Of a DNA stretch of 13,035 nucleotides, positions 1 through 6,356 are shown one piece after another (the first letter of the stretch is position 1; each line of letters opens with the position of its first letter). Below the pieces are notes generated by a model. The model ran no database searches and was not told where the DNA came from. It worked only from the letters and a program-made list of their open reading frames with translations. The stretch is from Phycisphaerales bacterium (lineage in GTDB: Bacteria > Planctomycetota > Phycisphaerae > SM23-33): positions 1 to 13,035 of the forward strand of contig PMYM01000240.1 of assembly GCA_003171235.1 (NCBI GenBank), in the 5' to 3' direction. The translations under genes were made by a program, and so were the position numbers.

Positions 1-1
1 C

Positions 2-535
2 CCAGCCCCCCCCCAGCAGGCGGAGAGTTCCGCCCCGGCCGCCCAAGCGCCGGTCCAGCTTGCCCTCGAGCGCGACGACCTGCTGGCCAGGTTGCAGCGG
101 CTTTCGGCGGATTATGCGAATTATCAAAAGCGCATTGCGCGTGAGATCAGCACCATTCGCGAATATGCTAATGAGAATCTGCTGCGCGACCTGGTGGCGG
201 TCCTGGATGATATCGACCGGGCCTACCAGGCCGGTGCTGCCAGTCATCCGCCGGAAGATCCGCTGCTGGCGGGCCTGGCCCTGGTGCGGGCCAAGGCCCT
301 GGAAGTGCTTAGCCGCTATGGGCTGACGGCCATTCCCGCCGAAGGGCAGGAATTCGATCCGCAGCGGCACGAGGCCCTGTTGCGGCAGGTGGGCCAGGTC
401 AGCCGGCCGATGGTGGCCAAGGTGATTCATCCCGGCTACGAACTCAAGGGACGCATGTTGCGCCCGGCCAAGGTGGTCGTGGCGGTGCCCCCGGAAGAGC
501 GGCCGGACGCTCAGCAGTCCGATCAGTCCGCCTAG
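2..535 (+). CDS. grpE: GrpE nucleotide exchange factor, 5'-truncated by window
   Basis: GrpE is the cytoplasmic nucleotide-exchange factor of DnaK (Hsp70): it releases ADP so that the chaperone can rebind ATP and free its client. The reading frame is open from base 2, so the start lies upstream; 177 residues are visible against about 190-200 in typical GrpE. The visible N-terminus is a Pro/Ala/Gln-rich stretch. It is followed by the long dimerisation helix with the family signature RLSADYANYQKR, then NLLRDLVAVLDDIDRA. The C-terminal beta domain has the conserved FDPQRHEAL and GYELKGRMLRPAKVVV. The frame stops at TAG 533-535. A zinc-ribbon gene starts 23 bases later on the same strand, which suggests cotranscription. 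The identification is secure; only the upstream start is unseen. Confidence 0.95.
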   Translation, partial: PAPPQQAESSAPAAQAPVQLALERDDLLARLQRLSADYANYQKRIAREISTIREYANENLLRDLVAVLDDIDRAYQAGAASHPPEDPLLAGLALVRAKALEVLSRYGLTAIPAEGQEFDPQRHEALLRQVGQVSRPMVAKVIHPGYELKGRMLRPAKVVVAVPPEERPDAQQSDQSA

Positions 536-558
536 GTAGGACTTGGGAAGTAGGAAGT

Positions 559-879
559 ATGCCGACGTACGATTATCACTGCGAGGCTTGTGGCCGGGAT
601 TACGAGATGTTCCAGGCCATTACCGCTAAGCCAGTCAAAAAGTGCCCGCATTGCGGCAAGAGCAAGGCCCGCCGCCTTATCGGCGCCGGCGGGGGCATCA
701 TTTTCCGTGGCAGCGGCTTCTACTGCAACGACTATCGCGATAACGGCAGCGGCCCAAGCAAGGGCAAGGCGTCTGCGCCAGAGTCAGCCTCAAAACCGGA
801 AAAGAGCAAGAGTGCCCCGCCCGAATCCGGCGGCGGCAAAGACAAGGCGGGTCCTGCAAAAGATGCGCAATCACATTAG
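559..879 (+). CDS. FmdB-family zinc ribbon protein
   Basis: This 106-residue cytoplasmic protein belongs to the FmdB/CxxC_CxxC_SSSS family, putative regulators whose function is mostly unknown. The N-terminus is the family signature MPTYDYHCEACG. Cys8/Cys11 and Cys29/Cys32 (CPHC) form a four-cysteine zinc ribbon, followed by the usual Gly-rich stretch and FRGSGFYCNDYR. The last 40 or so residues are a low-complexity Lys/Ser/Pro/Ala tail, probably disordered. The ATG at 559 is preceded by AGGAAG at 552-557, which is close to the start, with a second GGGAAG further upstream. The gene lies 23 bases after grpE. FmdB-like genes are often found beside grpE or chaperone genes in planctomycetes and deltaproteobacteria; that comes from memory, not from this sequence. 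Confidence 0.9.
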   Translation: MPTYDYHCEACGRDYEMFQAITAKPVKKCPHCGKSKARRLIGAGGGIIFRGSGFYCNDYRDNGSGPSKGKASAPESASKPEKSKSAPPESGGGKDKAGPAKDAQSH

Positions 880-894
880 GGCCGCGCTGGAGCA

Positions 895-910
895 GCCGGC
901 AAAGGCCGGC
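895..910. repeat. Perfect GC-rich hairpin between the zinc-ribbon and LTxxQ genes
   Basis: GCCGGC (895-900), loop AAAG, then GCCGGC (905-910) form a perfect 6-bp stem. No T tract follows, so it is not a standard intrinsic terminator. It lies just after the FmdB-type gene and could stabilise mRNA or cause pausing; the function is unknown. Confidence 0.4.
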
Positions 911-960
911 GGCCCGGCAGCGGCGGGCTTGTGTCAAACCCGTCCGGCCGGAGAAAAACA

Positions 961-1638
961 ATGAAGCGATTTGCCTTCCTGGCGGCTTTTGCGGCGATGG
1001 CGGCGATTGGCTTGGCACAGCAGTCGGCCCCCGCCAGCAAACCGGGCGCACGCTCCGGCAAGGCCCCGCTGTCGGGGCAGCTTGACCGCATGGTCAAAAT
1101 CCTGCACCTCACCACCGACCAGGCACAGCAGGTAAGCCAGATCGACCAGGCCAACAGGCAGGCCGTGGACCAGTTCGATGCCGCCAACGCCGCACACCTG
1201 AAGGAACTGCGCGTAATGGCCGAGGCCGCACGCAACGACAAGGACGCCCTGGCCCAGAAAAAGGCCACCGCCGACCTGAAGGCCCTGGCACAGCAGCGCA
1301 TGTCGCTGATCGACAAAGGCGAGCAGCAGATCCTGGGCGTGCTGGATAACCAGCAGATGGCCCAATGGCGCCAGGTACTGCTGCTGGACACGGCTACGCG
1401 AAGGTTTGAGAAACTTGGGCTGGCCGAAGCCCAGAAAGCCGCCATCAAGAAGACTTTCGAGGCCCTGGCGGCTGAGAGCGACCTGTCGGTGGAGGCCAAC
1501 CGCCTCGGGGTGGCCAAGGCCCTGGAGGACGACATCCTTAAGAATGTCCTGACGCCCGAGCAGCGAAAGCAGTTCGAGGATAGCGCGGCCAGCCGGCCGA
1601 AAAAGCCCGGCACATCGGCGTCGGCCCCGGTCACGTAA
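961..1638 (+). CDS. secreted LTxxQ-motif (Spy/CpxP-like) helical protein
   Basis: The predicted 225-residue product has a clear Sec signal peptide (MKRF, then a hydrophobic run to about residue 18, likely cleaved near GLA-QQ). The rest is almost wholly alpha-helical and rich in Gln, Ala and charged residues. Four LTxxQ-type motifs recur: LTTDQ (50-54), LDNQQ (128-132), LAEAQ (154-158) and LTPEQ (197-201). The arrangement suggests two Spy/CpxP-like halves. Spy and CpxP are periplasmic chaperones or stress sensors; planctomycetes encode many poorly known LTxxQ proteins, so a periplasmic role is inferred. ATG 961 is chosen over the in-frame GTG at 931 because GGAGA (950-954) lies 6 bases upstream and the signal peptide begins there. 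The ribosome binding site overlaps a 10-base palindrome (943-952). A terminator follows. Confidence 0.8.
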   Translation: MKRFAFLAAFAAMAAIGLAQQSAPASKPGARSGKAPLSGQLDRMVKILHLTTDQAQQVSQIDQANRQAVDQFDAANAAHLKELRVMAEAARNDKDALAQKKATADLKALAQQRMSLIDKGEQQILGVLDNQQMAQWRQVLLLDTATRRFEKLGLAEAQKAAIKKTFEALAAESDLSVEANRLGVAKALEDDILKNVLTPEQRKQFEDSAASRPKKPGTSASAPVT

Positions 1639-1654
1639 ACGGGCCGGATCGGCA

Positions 1655-1684
1655 CTTGCCGCGGGAAGCGGGTTTTTTGGCAAG
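1655..1684 (+). terminator. Rho-independent terminator after the LTxxQ gene
   Basis: Stem CCGC (1659-1662), loop GGGAA, stem GCGG (1668-1671), then G and six T (1673-1678). An outer inverted repeat, CTTGCC (1655-1660) and GGCAAG (1679-1684), encloses the T run. The structure lies 17 bases after the LTxxQ stop codon and separates that gene from the tRNA. Confidence 0.7.
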
Positions 1685-1737
1685 CGCTTGAATGGGCTTG
1701 AAAAGCTGTTGTCCGCAGCGCAAGATGTAGCCGTTGC

Positions 1738-1811
1738 GGCGGCGTAGCTCAGTTGGCTAGAGCAAGGGATTCATAAGCCCTGGGTCACTGGTTCGATTCC
1801 AGTCGCCGCCA
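1738..1811 (+). tRNA. tRNA-Met (anticodon CAT), elongator type
   Basis: A 74-nt cloverleaf can be drawn. The acceptor stem is GGCGGCG (1738-1744) with CGCCGCC (1804-1810), the discriminator base is A1811, and the D stem is GCTC/GAGC. The anticodon loop is TTCATAA with CAT, and the T arm is ACTGG TTCGATT CCAGT. The paired G1-C72 end argues against initiator tRNA-fMet, which has a 1-72 mismatch. A tRNA-Ile2 with a lysidine-modified CAT cannot be wholly excluded, but the body resembles bacterial elongator tRNA-Met. The CCA end is not encoded. The anticodon stem pair 31-39 is an A-G mismatch, leaving four good pairs. A possible -35 TTGAAA lies at 1698-1703, but the matching -10 is poor. Confidence 0.95.
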
Positions 1812-1885
1812 GTGTCTTGTGTTCGTCAGGTCACGTTGCACTTATCCGGTTAGCGATCCGTGACAGGAATCGCAAGGAGACACGC

Positions 1886-1981
1886 ATGGGCGAGTACTTC
1901 GTTTGGTGGCAAATCCCGCTGGTGCTCGTACTGGTCGGCCTGATCGTCTTCTGGATGATCTACCGCCGCCGTCAGATGTAA
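1886..1981 (+). CDS. 31-residue single-pass membrane protein, unknown function
   Basis: A short frame runs from ATG 1886 to TAA 1979-1981 and encodes 31 residues. An excellent ribosome binding site, AAGGAG at 1874-1879, sits 6 bases before the ATG. The product begins MGEYFVWWQIP, continues as one hydrophobic helix of about 16-18 residues (PLVLVLVGLIVFWMIY), and ends in a basic RRRQM tail. That gives a single membrane span with the C-terminus probably cytoplasmic by the positive-inside rule. A perfect GC hairpin with a T-rich tail follows within 25 bases, so the gene has signals on both sides. I do not recognise a family; the size is typical of small subunits or modulators of larger membrane complexes, but no partner is evident nearby. 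Confidence 0.65.
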   Translation: MGEYFVWWQIPLVLVLVGLIVFWMIYRRRQM

Positions 1982-2003
1982 CAGCCGCCGGGCAAGGCGG
2001 TCG

Positions 2004-2031
2004 GCCGTCCGCGCGGACGGCGGTTTCGTTT
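2004..2031 (+). terminator. Probable terminator hairpin after the 31-residue ORF
   Basis: GCCGTCC (2004-2010), loop GCGC and GGACGGC (2015-2021) form a perfect 7-bp stem; the full 18 bases are palindromic. GGTTTCGTTT follows, a T-rich but interrupted tail. It is a likely intrinsic terminator for the tRNA/small-ORF unit, weaker than a classical one. Confidence 0.55.
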
Positions 2032-2078
2032 CGCGCTCAGGCGCCGGCGCTTGTTATTGCGCTCATGCCCGGTGAGGC

Positions 2079-2367
2079 TTAGAGTCCCTAACGGAATGCC
2101 GCGTGAGCCGCGTTGCGGCCAAAAGCGCTCAGATGCAGGGAAGGCCGGCAACCGCCTTCGCCAAGGCTTCGGCGGTCCGCCGTAGCCCAACCGGGCGGAG
2201 GCGGAAGCCATGCCCACGTGGTATGGCCAGGAGGCCTGACGAGGCGGATGGGCGGTTTTCGCCGCAACGCGCAGGGACGCCACATCTTTTGCCGCATGCC
2301 CTCCCAGCTTGGCCTGCGTCAAGACCCGCGGCGTAACGCCCACGGGACATTTTGTTAGGGACTCTTA
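2079..2367. mobile_element. MITE-like non-autonomous element with terminal inverted repeats and TTA duplication
   Basis: The left end GAGTCCCTAAC (2082-2092, continuing GGAATGCC) matches the reverse complement of the right end (2344-2364) at 17 of 21 positions, including the outermost 11. A direct TTA lies immediately outside each end (2079-2081 and 2365-2367), as expected of a 3-bp target duplication. The element is about 283 bp and has no credible gene: frames inside it encode Arg/Pro/Ala-rich shadow peptides with no start signals. The interior holds hairpins, notably GCCAT (2207-2211) with ATGGC (2223-2227) around the palindrome CCACGTGG (2214-2221). Another is ACCGCC/GGCGGT around 2151-2176. 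A MITE moved in trans by an IS5- or IS630-type transposase fits best. It fills the gene-free gap between the small ORF and holA. Confidence 0.75.
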
Positions 2368-3246
2368 GTGCCTGGCCAATCCGCAAAGCCTGTTTACGTT
2401 CTAAACGGCGACAGTTTCCTGCGCCGGCAGGCGCGACAGGAGATTGTTCGCCGCCTTTTGGGCCAGGACGGCTCCGCCGGCTTGGTCAGTTTCGATGAGC
2501 AAACGCCCCTGGCTGAGGTTCTGGATGAACTCAGGACCGCTCCCCTGCTGGTTCCGCTCCGCGTCGTGCTTGTGGATCCCGCCGACGAGTTTGTCGCCGC
2601 CCACGCTTCGGCCCTGGAACATTATCTCGCCGAGCCGACTATCACGGCCTGTTTAATCCTGTGCGTTGAGCAGTGGGAGGCGCCGGCGCCCTTGGAGCAG
2701 CGTGTCCGGCAGATCGGCCAGGTGATCGACTGCCGCAGCAGCGAGTCCGGCCTGTCGCGGCAGGTTGCCGCCGCGGCCGAGCGCCACGGCAAGAAGATCG
2801 CCCCCGCCGCCGCCGGGCGGCTGATCGAACTTCTGGGCAACGACCTTTTCCGCCTGGACAGCGAAGTGGAAAAGCTTTCCCTCCTGGCCGGGCAGGGGCA
2901 GGAAATCTCCACCCGGGACGTGGAGGAAGCGACGGTCGGCTCGCCCATTGCCGATCGCTTCGATCTGGTCAATGCCATTCGCTCCGGCAGGACCCGCCAG
3001 GCGCTGGAATTGCTGGGCCAGTTGCTGGTCGTGCGGGGTGATGAATTCGGCGTGCTGGCCGTGCTTGCCTGGATGGTCCGCGACCAGGCGTCCAAACAGC
3101 CCCAGGAGCACGCCCGCCACGCCAGGAATCTCCGCCGGCTGCTCAAGGCCGACCTGTCTCTCAAGAGCGGCCAGGACACCCTTACCGTCATGCAGACGCT
3201 GGTGACGGCCTTGGCCGCTCGCCCGGCGGCAGCGCGAAGGGGCTAA
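2368..3246 (+). CDS. holA: DNA polymerase III delta subunit
   Basis: HolA is the clamp-loader subunit that opens the beta sliding clamp during replication. The 292-residue product has the expected N-terminal KPVYVLNGDSFLRRQARQEIV, the RVVLVDPAD strand, ELLGNDLFRLDSEVEKLSLL, the DRFDLVNAIRSGRTRQAL segment of the AAA+-like region, and a C-terminal collar with LLKADLSLKSGQ. It is somewhat shorter than the roughly 340 residues of the E. coli protein. The GTG at 2368 is the only workable start: the TIR of the upstream element puts an in-frame TAG at 2356-2358, and no ATG lies before the conserved region. The upstream mobile element ends 1 base before this codon. The AGGGA of its terminal repeat (2357-2361) lies 6 bases upstream and may act as the ribosome binding site. 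Confidence 0.9.
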   Translation: MPGQSAKPVYVLNGDSFLRRQARQEIVRRLLGQDGSAGLVSFDEQTPLAEVLDELRTAPLLVPLRVVLVDPADEFVAAHASALEHYLAEPTITACLILCVEQWEAPAPLEQRVRQIGQVIDCRSSESGLSRQVAAAAERHGKKIAPAAAGRLIELLGNDLFRLDSEVEKLSLLAGQGQEISTRDVEEATVGSPIADRFDLVNAIRSGRTRQALELLGQLLVVRGDEFGVLAVLAWMVRDQASKQPQEHARHARNLRRLLKADLSLKSGQDTLTVMQTLVTALAARPAAARRG

Positions 3247-3357
3247 CCTAAAGCCGGATGACCAGCAGGCAGCAGACGCAAAGGGGTTTTTCTTCCGGCT
3301 GCTCTCCGAAATAGTTTAGGATTTAGACTTCAGACCTGGAGTCTTTGCCGTGGCAAT
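3247..3357 (+). other. Gap between holA and the radical SAM gene: nothing certain
   Basis: The 111-base gap contains AGCCGG (3252-3257) and a later CCGGCT about 40 bases on, plus a T run in GGGGTTTTTC near 3283-3292. The spacing of arms and T run does not make a normal terminator. No promoter is convincing. Confidence 0.3.
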
Positions 3358-4737
3358 ATGCGAATACTGATCCTCCAGTTCGTGCCCCCGGGCGCCCCAA
3401 CTCCCGGTCCGCGCTTCGATCACGCCCTGGGCGTGGCCGCCGCCCTGCTTAAGGCCGACGGTTTCGAGGTGGGGCTGGAAGCCCTGTCGGGCTATCACCC
3501 CGGCCAGATGCGGCAGGCCGTCACGCGATTTCGCCCCACGCACGTGCTGATGGATGTGTCGCCCACGCGGCTGGCGGCGGCGCGGCACGTGGCGGTTGAT
3601 TTGGCCGAAAAACATGCCCTGCCGGTCTACCTGGTGGGTGATTACGCCACAGCCATGCCCGAACAGGCCATAAGCATGCCGGGGGTGGCCGGCCTGGTGG
3701 TGGGGGTCTATGAACAGGCGGTGCGGGAACTGATGCTAGGCCTGAGGGACGGGCAGGACGCCCAGGTGGGCGATCTGGAGCAGGGCCAGCCCCCCCAGCA
3801 CTTGGCTGTAGCGGGCGTCTGGTGTAACAGCGAGGAGGGACTGGTGCGGGATCCCCCGGCGCCCGGCCCGCCCTCGCCGGAGGAATTGCCCTGGCCTGAC
3901 CGGTCGTTGTTCAATTACGCCCAGTACGTCGCCGCCACCGGCCAGGCTGAATTCCGCGCCACCTTGGGTTGCGACCGCTGGTGCGGCTTCTGTTTGAACG
4001 AGGCCTACCTGGACCTGTACCAGCAGCCGCCGATGCGGCGGCGGAACGCCGACGACCTGCTGGGGGAGATCCAGGCTGTCCGCCAGGCGTTTGGCGGAGT
4101 CGCCCGATTGCGATTCAGCGACCATGGCTTTGCCGTGGATAAGGAATGGCTGGCCCAGTTCGCTCCGCGGTATGCCCAACAGGTCGGCCTGCCTTTCCGT
4201 TGCCGCGTCCAGGCCGCCCGGATAGATGACCAGACCGCCAGCCTGTTGGCGCGGGCCGGGGCGAGGGACATTGACCTGCAGATCGGCTCGGGCAACGATT
4301 TCCTGCGGCAGGAGGTGCTGGCGATGCCGGTGTCCCGCCGGCAGATACTGGCCACAGTGGCTTCGCTGAGGTTGGCCGGGCTGAAGGTGCATGGCAAGGT
4401 CTTCATCGGCTGTCCCTACGAGACGGAGGTGACCCTGGAGGAGACGCTGGACCTGCTGGCGCGGTTGAGGCTGGATTCGGTCCAGGCTTCGGTTTTCTAC
4501 CCTGTGCCCGGCACGGCGGCCGAGGAAACCTGCCGCGATAACGGCTGGTTGAGCGGCCGGGACGAGCAGAGCTTCCTGGCCCAGCACAGCGTGCTGGATC
4601 AGCCTTCCATGCCAGCCCAGCGCGTCGATCGCGTCTGCCGCCAGTTTCCCGCCCTGCTGCGGCGCCGGCGGCACGATTGGCGGGCCTGGCTTGGCCGCTG
4701 CTTTAGTCCCAGCGCCAAGTCCCAGCCAAACCAGTAA
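3358..4737 (+). CDS. B12-binding-type radical SAM protein
   Basis: This 459-residue cytoplasmic enzyme has an N-terminal Rossmann-like region (about 1-130) of the cobalamin-binding type: MRILILQF, RPTHVLMDVSPT, PVYLVGDYATAMPEQAI and a strand-helix near 112-127. It lacks the DxHxxG cobalamin-ligand motif, so B12 may bind base-off without histidine, or not at all. The radical SAM core follows with the CX3CX2C iron-sulfur motif, Cys205, Cys209 and Cys212 (GCDRWCGFC). Later core strands include DLQIGSGND and KVFIGCPYETEVT. The layout resembles BchE/PhpK-class B enzymes, which methylate or cyclise diverse substrates; the substrate here is unknown. It ends 45 bases before a GT4 glycosyltransferase on the same strand, hinting at a glycan or lipid product. 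No strong ribosome binding site is seen; GGAG at 3338-3341 is distant. Confidence 0.85.
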   Translation: MRILILQFVPPGAPTPGPRFDHALGVAAALLKADGFEVGLEALSGYHPGQMRQAVTRFRPTHVLMDVSPTRLAAARHVAVDLAEKHALPVYLVGDYATAMPEQAISMPGVAGLVVGVYEQAVRELMLGLRDGQDAQVGDLEQGQPPQHLAVAGVWCNSEEGLVRDPPAPGPPSPEELPWPDRSLFNYAQYVAATGQAEFRATLGCDRWCGFCLNEAYLDLYQQPPMRRRNADDLLGEIQAVRQAFGGVARLRFSDHGFAVDKEWLAQFAPRYAQQVGLPFRCRVQAARIDDQTASLLARAGARDIDLQIGSGNDFLRQEVLAMPVSRRQILATVASLRLAGLKVHGKVFIGCPYETEVTLEETLDLLARLRLDSVQASVFYPVPGTAAEETCRDNGWLSGRDEQSFLAQHSVLDQPSMPAQRVDRVCRQFPALLRRRRHDWRAWLGRCFSPSAKSQPNQ

Positions 4738-4782
4738 GTAATAAAGGATCCTGGCCGACTGGCCCATCCACCTGCAAGACTT

Positions 4783-5952
4783 ATGAACATTGTTCACGTT
4801 ATTACCCGGCTGATCATTGGCGGAGCGCAGGAAAACACCCTGCTGACCTGCGAAGGGCTGCGGGCTCGCGGCCACCAAGTGACGCTGGTGACCGGCCCGG
4901 CCCTCGGGCCGGAGGGGCAGTTGCTTTCGCGCGCCCGAAAGGGCGGCTATCGCGTGGAAGTGCTGGACCAACTGCGGCGGGAAGTCCATCCGCGCGACTG
5001 GCGGGCCTGCCGCCGGCTAAAGGAACTGCTGGGCCAATTGCGCCCGGACGTGGTGCACACTCATTCCTCCAAGGCCGGCATCCTCGGGCGCCAGGCCGCC
5101 TACAGCCTGCGCCGAGGAGGGCTGGGCGAGATGAAGATAGTCCACACCATTCACGGCCTGCCCTTCCACCGGTATGGTTCGCGCATACGCAACGCCGTCT
5201 ACGTCGCCCTGGAGCGACGTGCAGCCCGCCAGAGCGACGCCATCATCTCCGTGGCCGATGCCATGACCCGCCAGGCCCTCTCCGCGGGCGTCGGCCGGCC
5301 GGAACAATACGTCACCATCTACAGCGGCATGGAAATCCGGGATTTCCTGGATCGGCCGGCCGGCGTGGAGGAGTTTCGCCGCGGCCTGGGGTTGGACGAA
5401 AACAGCATCCTGGTCACCCAGGTGTCGCGCCTGGCCGAGTTGAAAGGCCACGACTACATCCTGGACGCCGCCTTCGGCATCGACGATCCGCGCATACACT
5501 TTTGTTTCGTGGGTGACGGCCGGCGGCGGGGCGATATCCAGATACGCATACATCAGTTGGGCCTGGCGGGCCGGGTGCATCTTACCGGCCTGGCGCCGCC
5601 CGAGCAGGTGCCGCTGGTGATGCACGCCTGCGACATCCTGGTGCATTGCTCGCTGCGCGAGGGGCTGGCCCGAACGCTGCCGCAGGCCATGCTGGCGGGC
5701 AAGCCGGTGGTGGCCTTCGACGTCGACGGGGCGCGCGAGGCGGTCAGCGAAAGGACCGGCATCCTGCTGGAGCCAGGCGACCTGCCGGGCCTGAAACTGG
5801 CAATTTCGACACTGGCGGAATCGCCCCAGTTGCGCCGAAGCCTGGGCCAGGCAGGCCGGCAACTGGCTTCGAGCCGCTTTGACCACGATCTCATGGTTGA
5901 AAGAATCGAACAGCTCTACCTGCGGCTGCTGGGGAACCAACGACCTGCATGA
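4783..5952 (+). CDS. GT4-family glycosyltransferase
   Basis: The 389-residue product is a GT-B fold retaining glycosyltransferase of family GT4, which transfers a sugar from a nucleotide donor, probably onto a cell-envelope glycan. The N-terminal acceptor domain has VITRLIIGGAQENTL (7-20), DVVHTHSSKAGILGR (89-103) and VHTIHGLPFH. The donor domain has VTQVSRLAELKGHDYILDA, HFCFVGDG and the SLREGLARTLPQAMLAGKPVV region (290-310). The usual EX7E motif reads E293-X7-Q301, so the second Glu is Gln; I recall this as common in the 'SLREGLAR' subgroup. ATG 4783 begins the standard MNIVHVI strand, but no clear ribosome binding site precedes it, so translation may be coupled to the radical SAM gene 45 bases upstream. 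It ends convergently with the minus-strand cluster. Confidence 0.9.
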   Translation: MNIVHVITRLIIGGAQENTLLTCEGLRARGHQVTLVTGPALGPEGQLLSRARKGGYRVEVLDQLRREVHPRDWRACRRLKELLGQLRPDVVHTHSSKAGILGRQAAYSLRRGGLGEMKIVHTIHGLPFHRYGSRIRNAVYVALERRAARQSDAIISVADAMTRQALSAGVGRPEQYVTIYSGMEIRDFLDRPAGVEEFRRGLGLDENSILVTQVSRLAELKGHDYILDAAFGIDDPRIHFCFVGDGRRRGDIQIRIHQLGLAGRVHLTGLAPPEQVPLVMHACDILVHCSLREGLARTLPQAMLAGKPVVAFDVDGAREAVSERTGILLEPGDLPGLKLAISTLAESPQLRRSLGQAGRQLASSRFDHDLMVERIEQLYLRLLGNQRPA

Positions 5953-6009
5953 GTGTGCGGGGACTGAAGCTTCGGCCGTGCAGGCCTTCAAGCCAGATCG
6001 GGCCTTCCC

Positions 6010-6037
6010 TATAGTCCCCACCGTGAGGCGGGGGTTT
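6010..6037 (+). terminator. Repeat hairpin, left copy: terminator for the GT4 gene
   Basis: CCCC (6016-6019), A, CC, loop GTGA (6023-6026), GG, C, GGGG (6030-6033), then GTTTGTG. The stem has one A-C mismatch. It is oriented for plus-strand transcripts and lies 63 bases after the GT4 stop. It is a diverged inverted copy of the hairpin at 6079-6106. Confidence 0.6.
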
Positions 6038-6068
6038 GTGGCCTCGTGGCGCTCCCCAAGACCAGCGA

Positions 6069-6106
6069 CACAAAAACAAAACCCCCGGCTCACGCCGGGG
6101 GCTATA
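6069..6106 (-). terminator. Repeat hairpin, right copy: terminator for the minus-strand cluster
   Basis: CCCCCGGC (6082-6089), loop TCAC, GCCGGGGG (6094-6101): a perfect 8-bp stem. Read on the minus strand the stem is followed by TTTTGTTTTTGTG, a good U-rich tail, 34 bases after the last minus-strand gene. On the plus strand the following bases are CTATAAAA, so it terminates the minus strand. Confidence 0.8.
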
Positions 6107-6134
6107 AAACGCACCAGAGTTGGGAAAACCGTGT

Positions 6135-6356
6135 CTAGGCCACGTACTCGAGCAGCAGGTAGAATGCTCCGCCCAAGACTACCAGGCCGAGCATGATATA
6201 CAGCCAGAGCACCGCCACCTGGCGGGGAATTTGACTTGGCCTTTCCGCCCGAACCGTTTTATAGACAATGGCGCAGACCGCCAGGAGCGGCAGCAGCAGC
6301 CAGACGTGCCGCCAGCCAAGCTCCATCGGGTTGTAGAAAACCTCCCAGGCCATCAT
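6135..6356 (-). CDS. small two-pass membrane protein, unknown function
   Basis: This encodes 73 residues with two predicted membrane helices (about 17-34 and 46-69) joined by a short basic loop (KTVRAERPSQIPRQ), so both termini probably lie on the outer face. ATG at 6356 is preferred over longer upstream starts. AGGAAGGGG (6372-6364 on the minus strand) lies 7 bases before it, the ATGA overlaps the stop of the upstream membrane gene by 4 bases, and translation upstream would give an Arg/Gly/Pro-rich shadow of that gene. A second ATG follows directly (6353). The 4-base overlap implies translational coupling and a possible complex with the upstream DUF6677-like protein. I recognise no family. 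Confidence 0.75.
   Translation of the reverse strand: MMAWEVFYNPMELGWRHVWLLLPLLAVCAIVYKTVRAERPSQIPRQVAVLWLYIMLGLVVLGGAFYLLLEYVA

Noticed and set aside
876..1683. Two minus-strand frames of about 250 codons opposite the LTxxQ gene
   Set aside because: The plus-strand frame has a signal peptide, ribosome binding site, repeated LTxxQ motifs and terminator; the antisense frames have none.
1698..1727. Possible sigma-70 promoter before tRNA-Met (TTGAAA at 1698)
   Set aside because: The -10 candidate at 17-18 bases spacing (CAAGAT/AAGATG) matches poorly; not strong enough to annotate.
1972..2386. Several open frames on both strands within the gene-free stretch
   Set aside because: They fall in the MITE-like element, lack ribosome binding sites, and encode Arg/Pro-rich low-information peptides; several cross the terminal repeats.
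3736..4989. 417-codon minus-strand frame opposite the radical SAM gene
   Set aside because: Antisense to CX3CX2C and other conserved motifs of the plus-strand enzyme; Gln/His/Pro-rich with no domain.
5017..6114. 365-codon minus-strand frame opposite the GT4 gene
   Set aside because: Antisense shadow of a recognisable glycosyltransferase; it would also cross the terminator hairpins.
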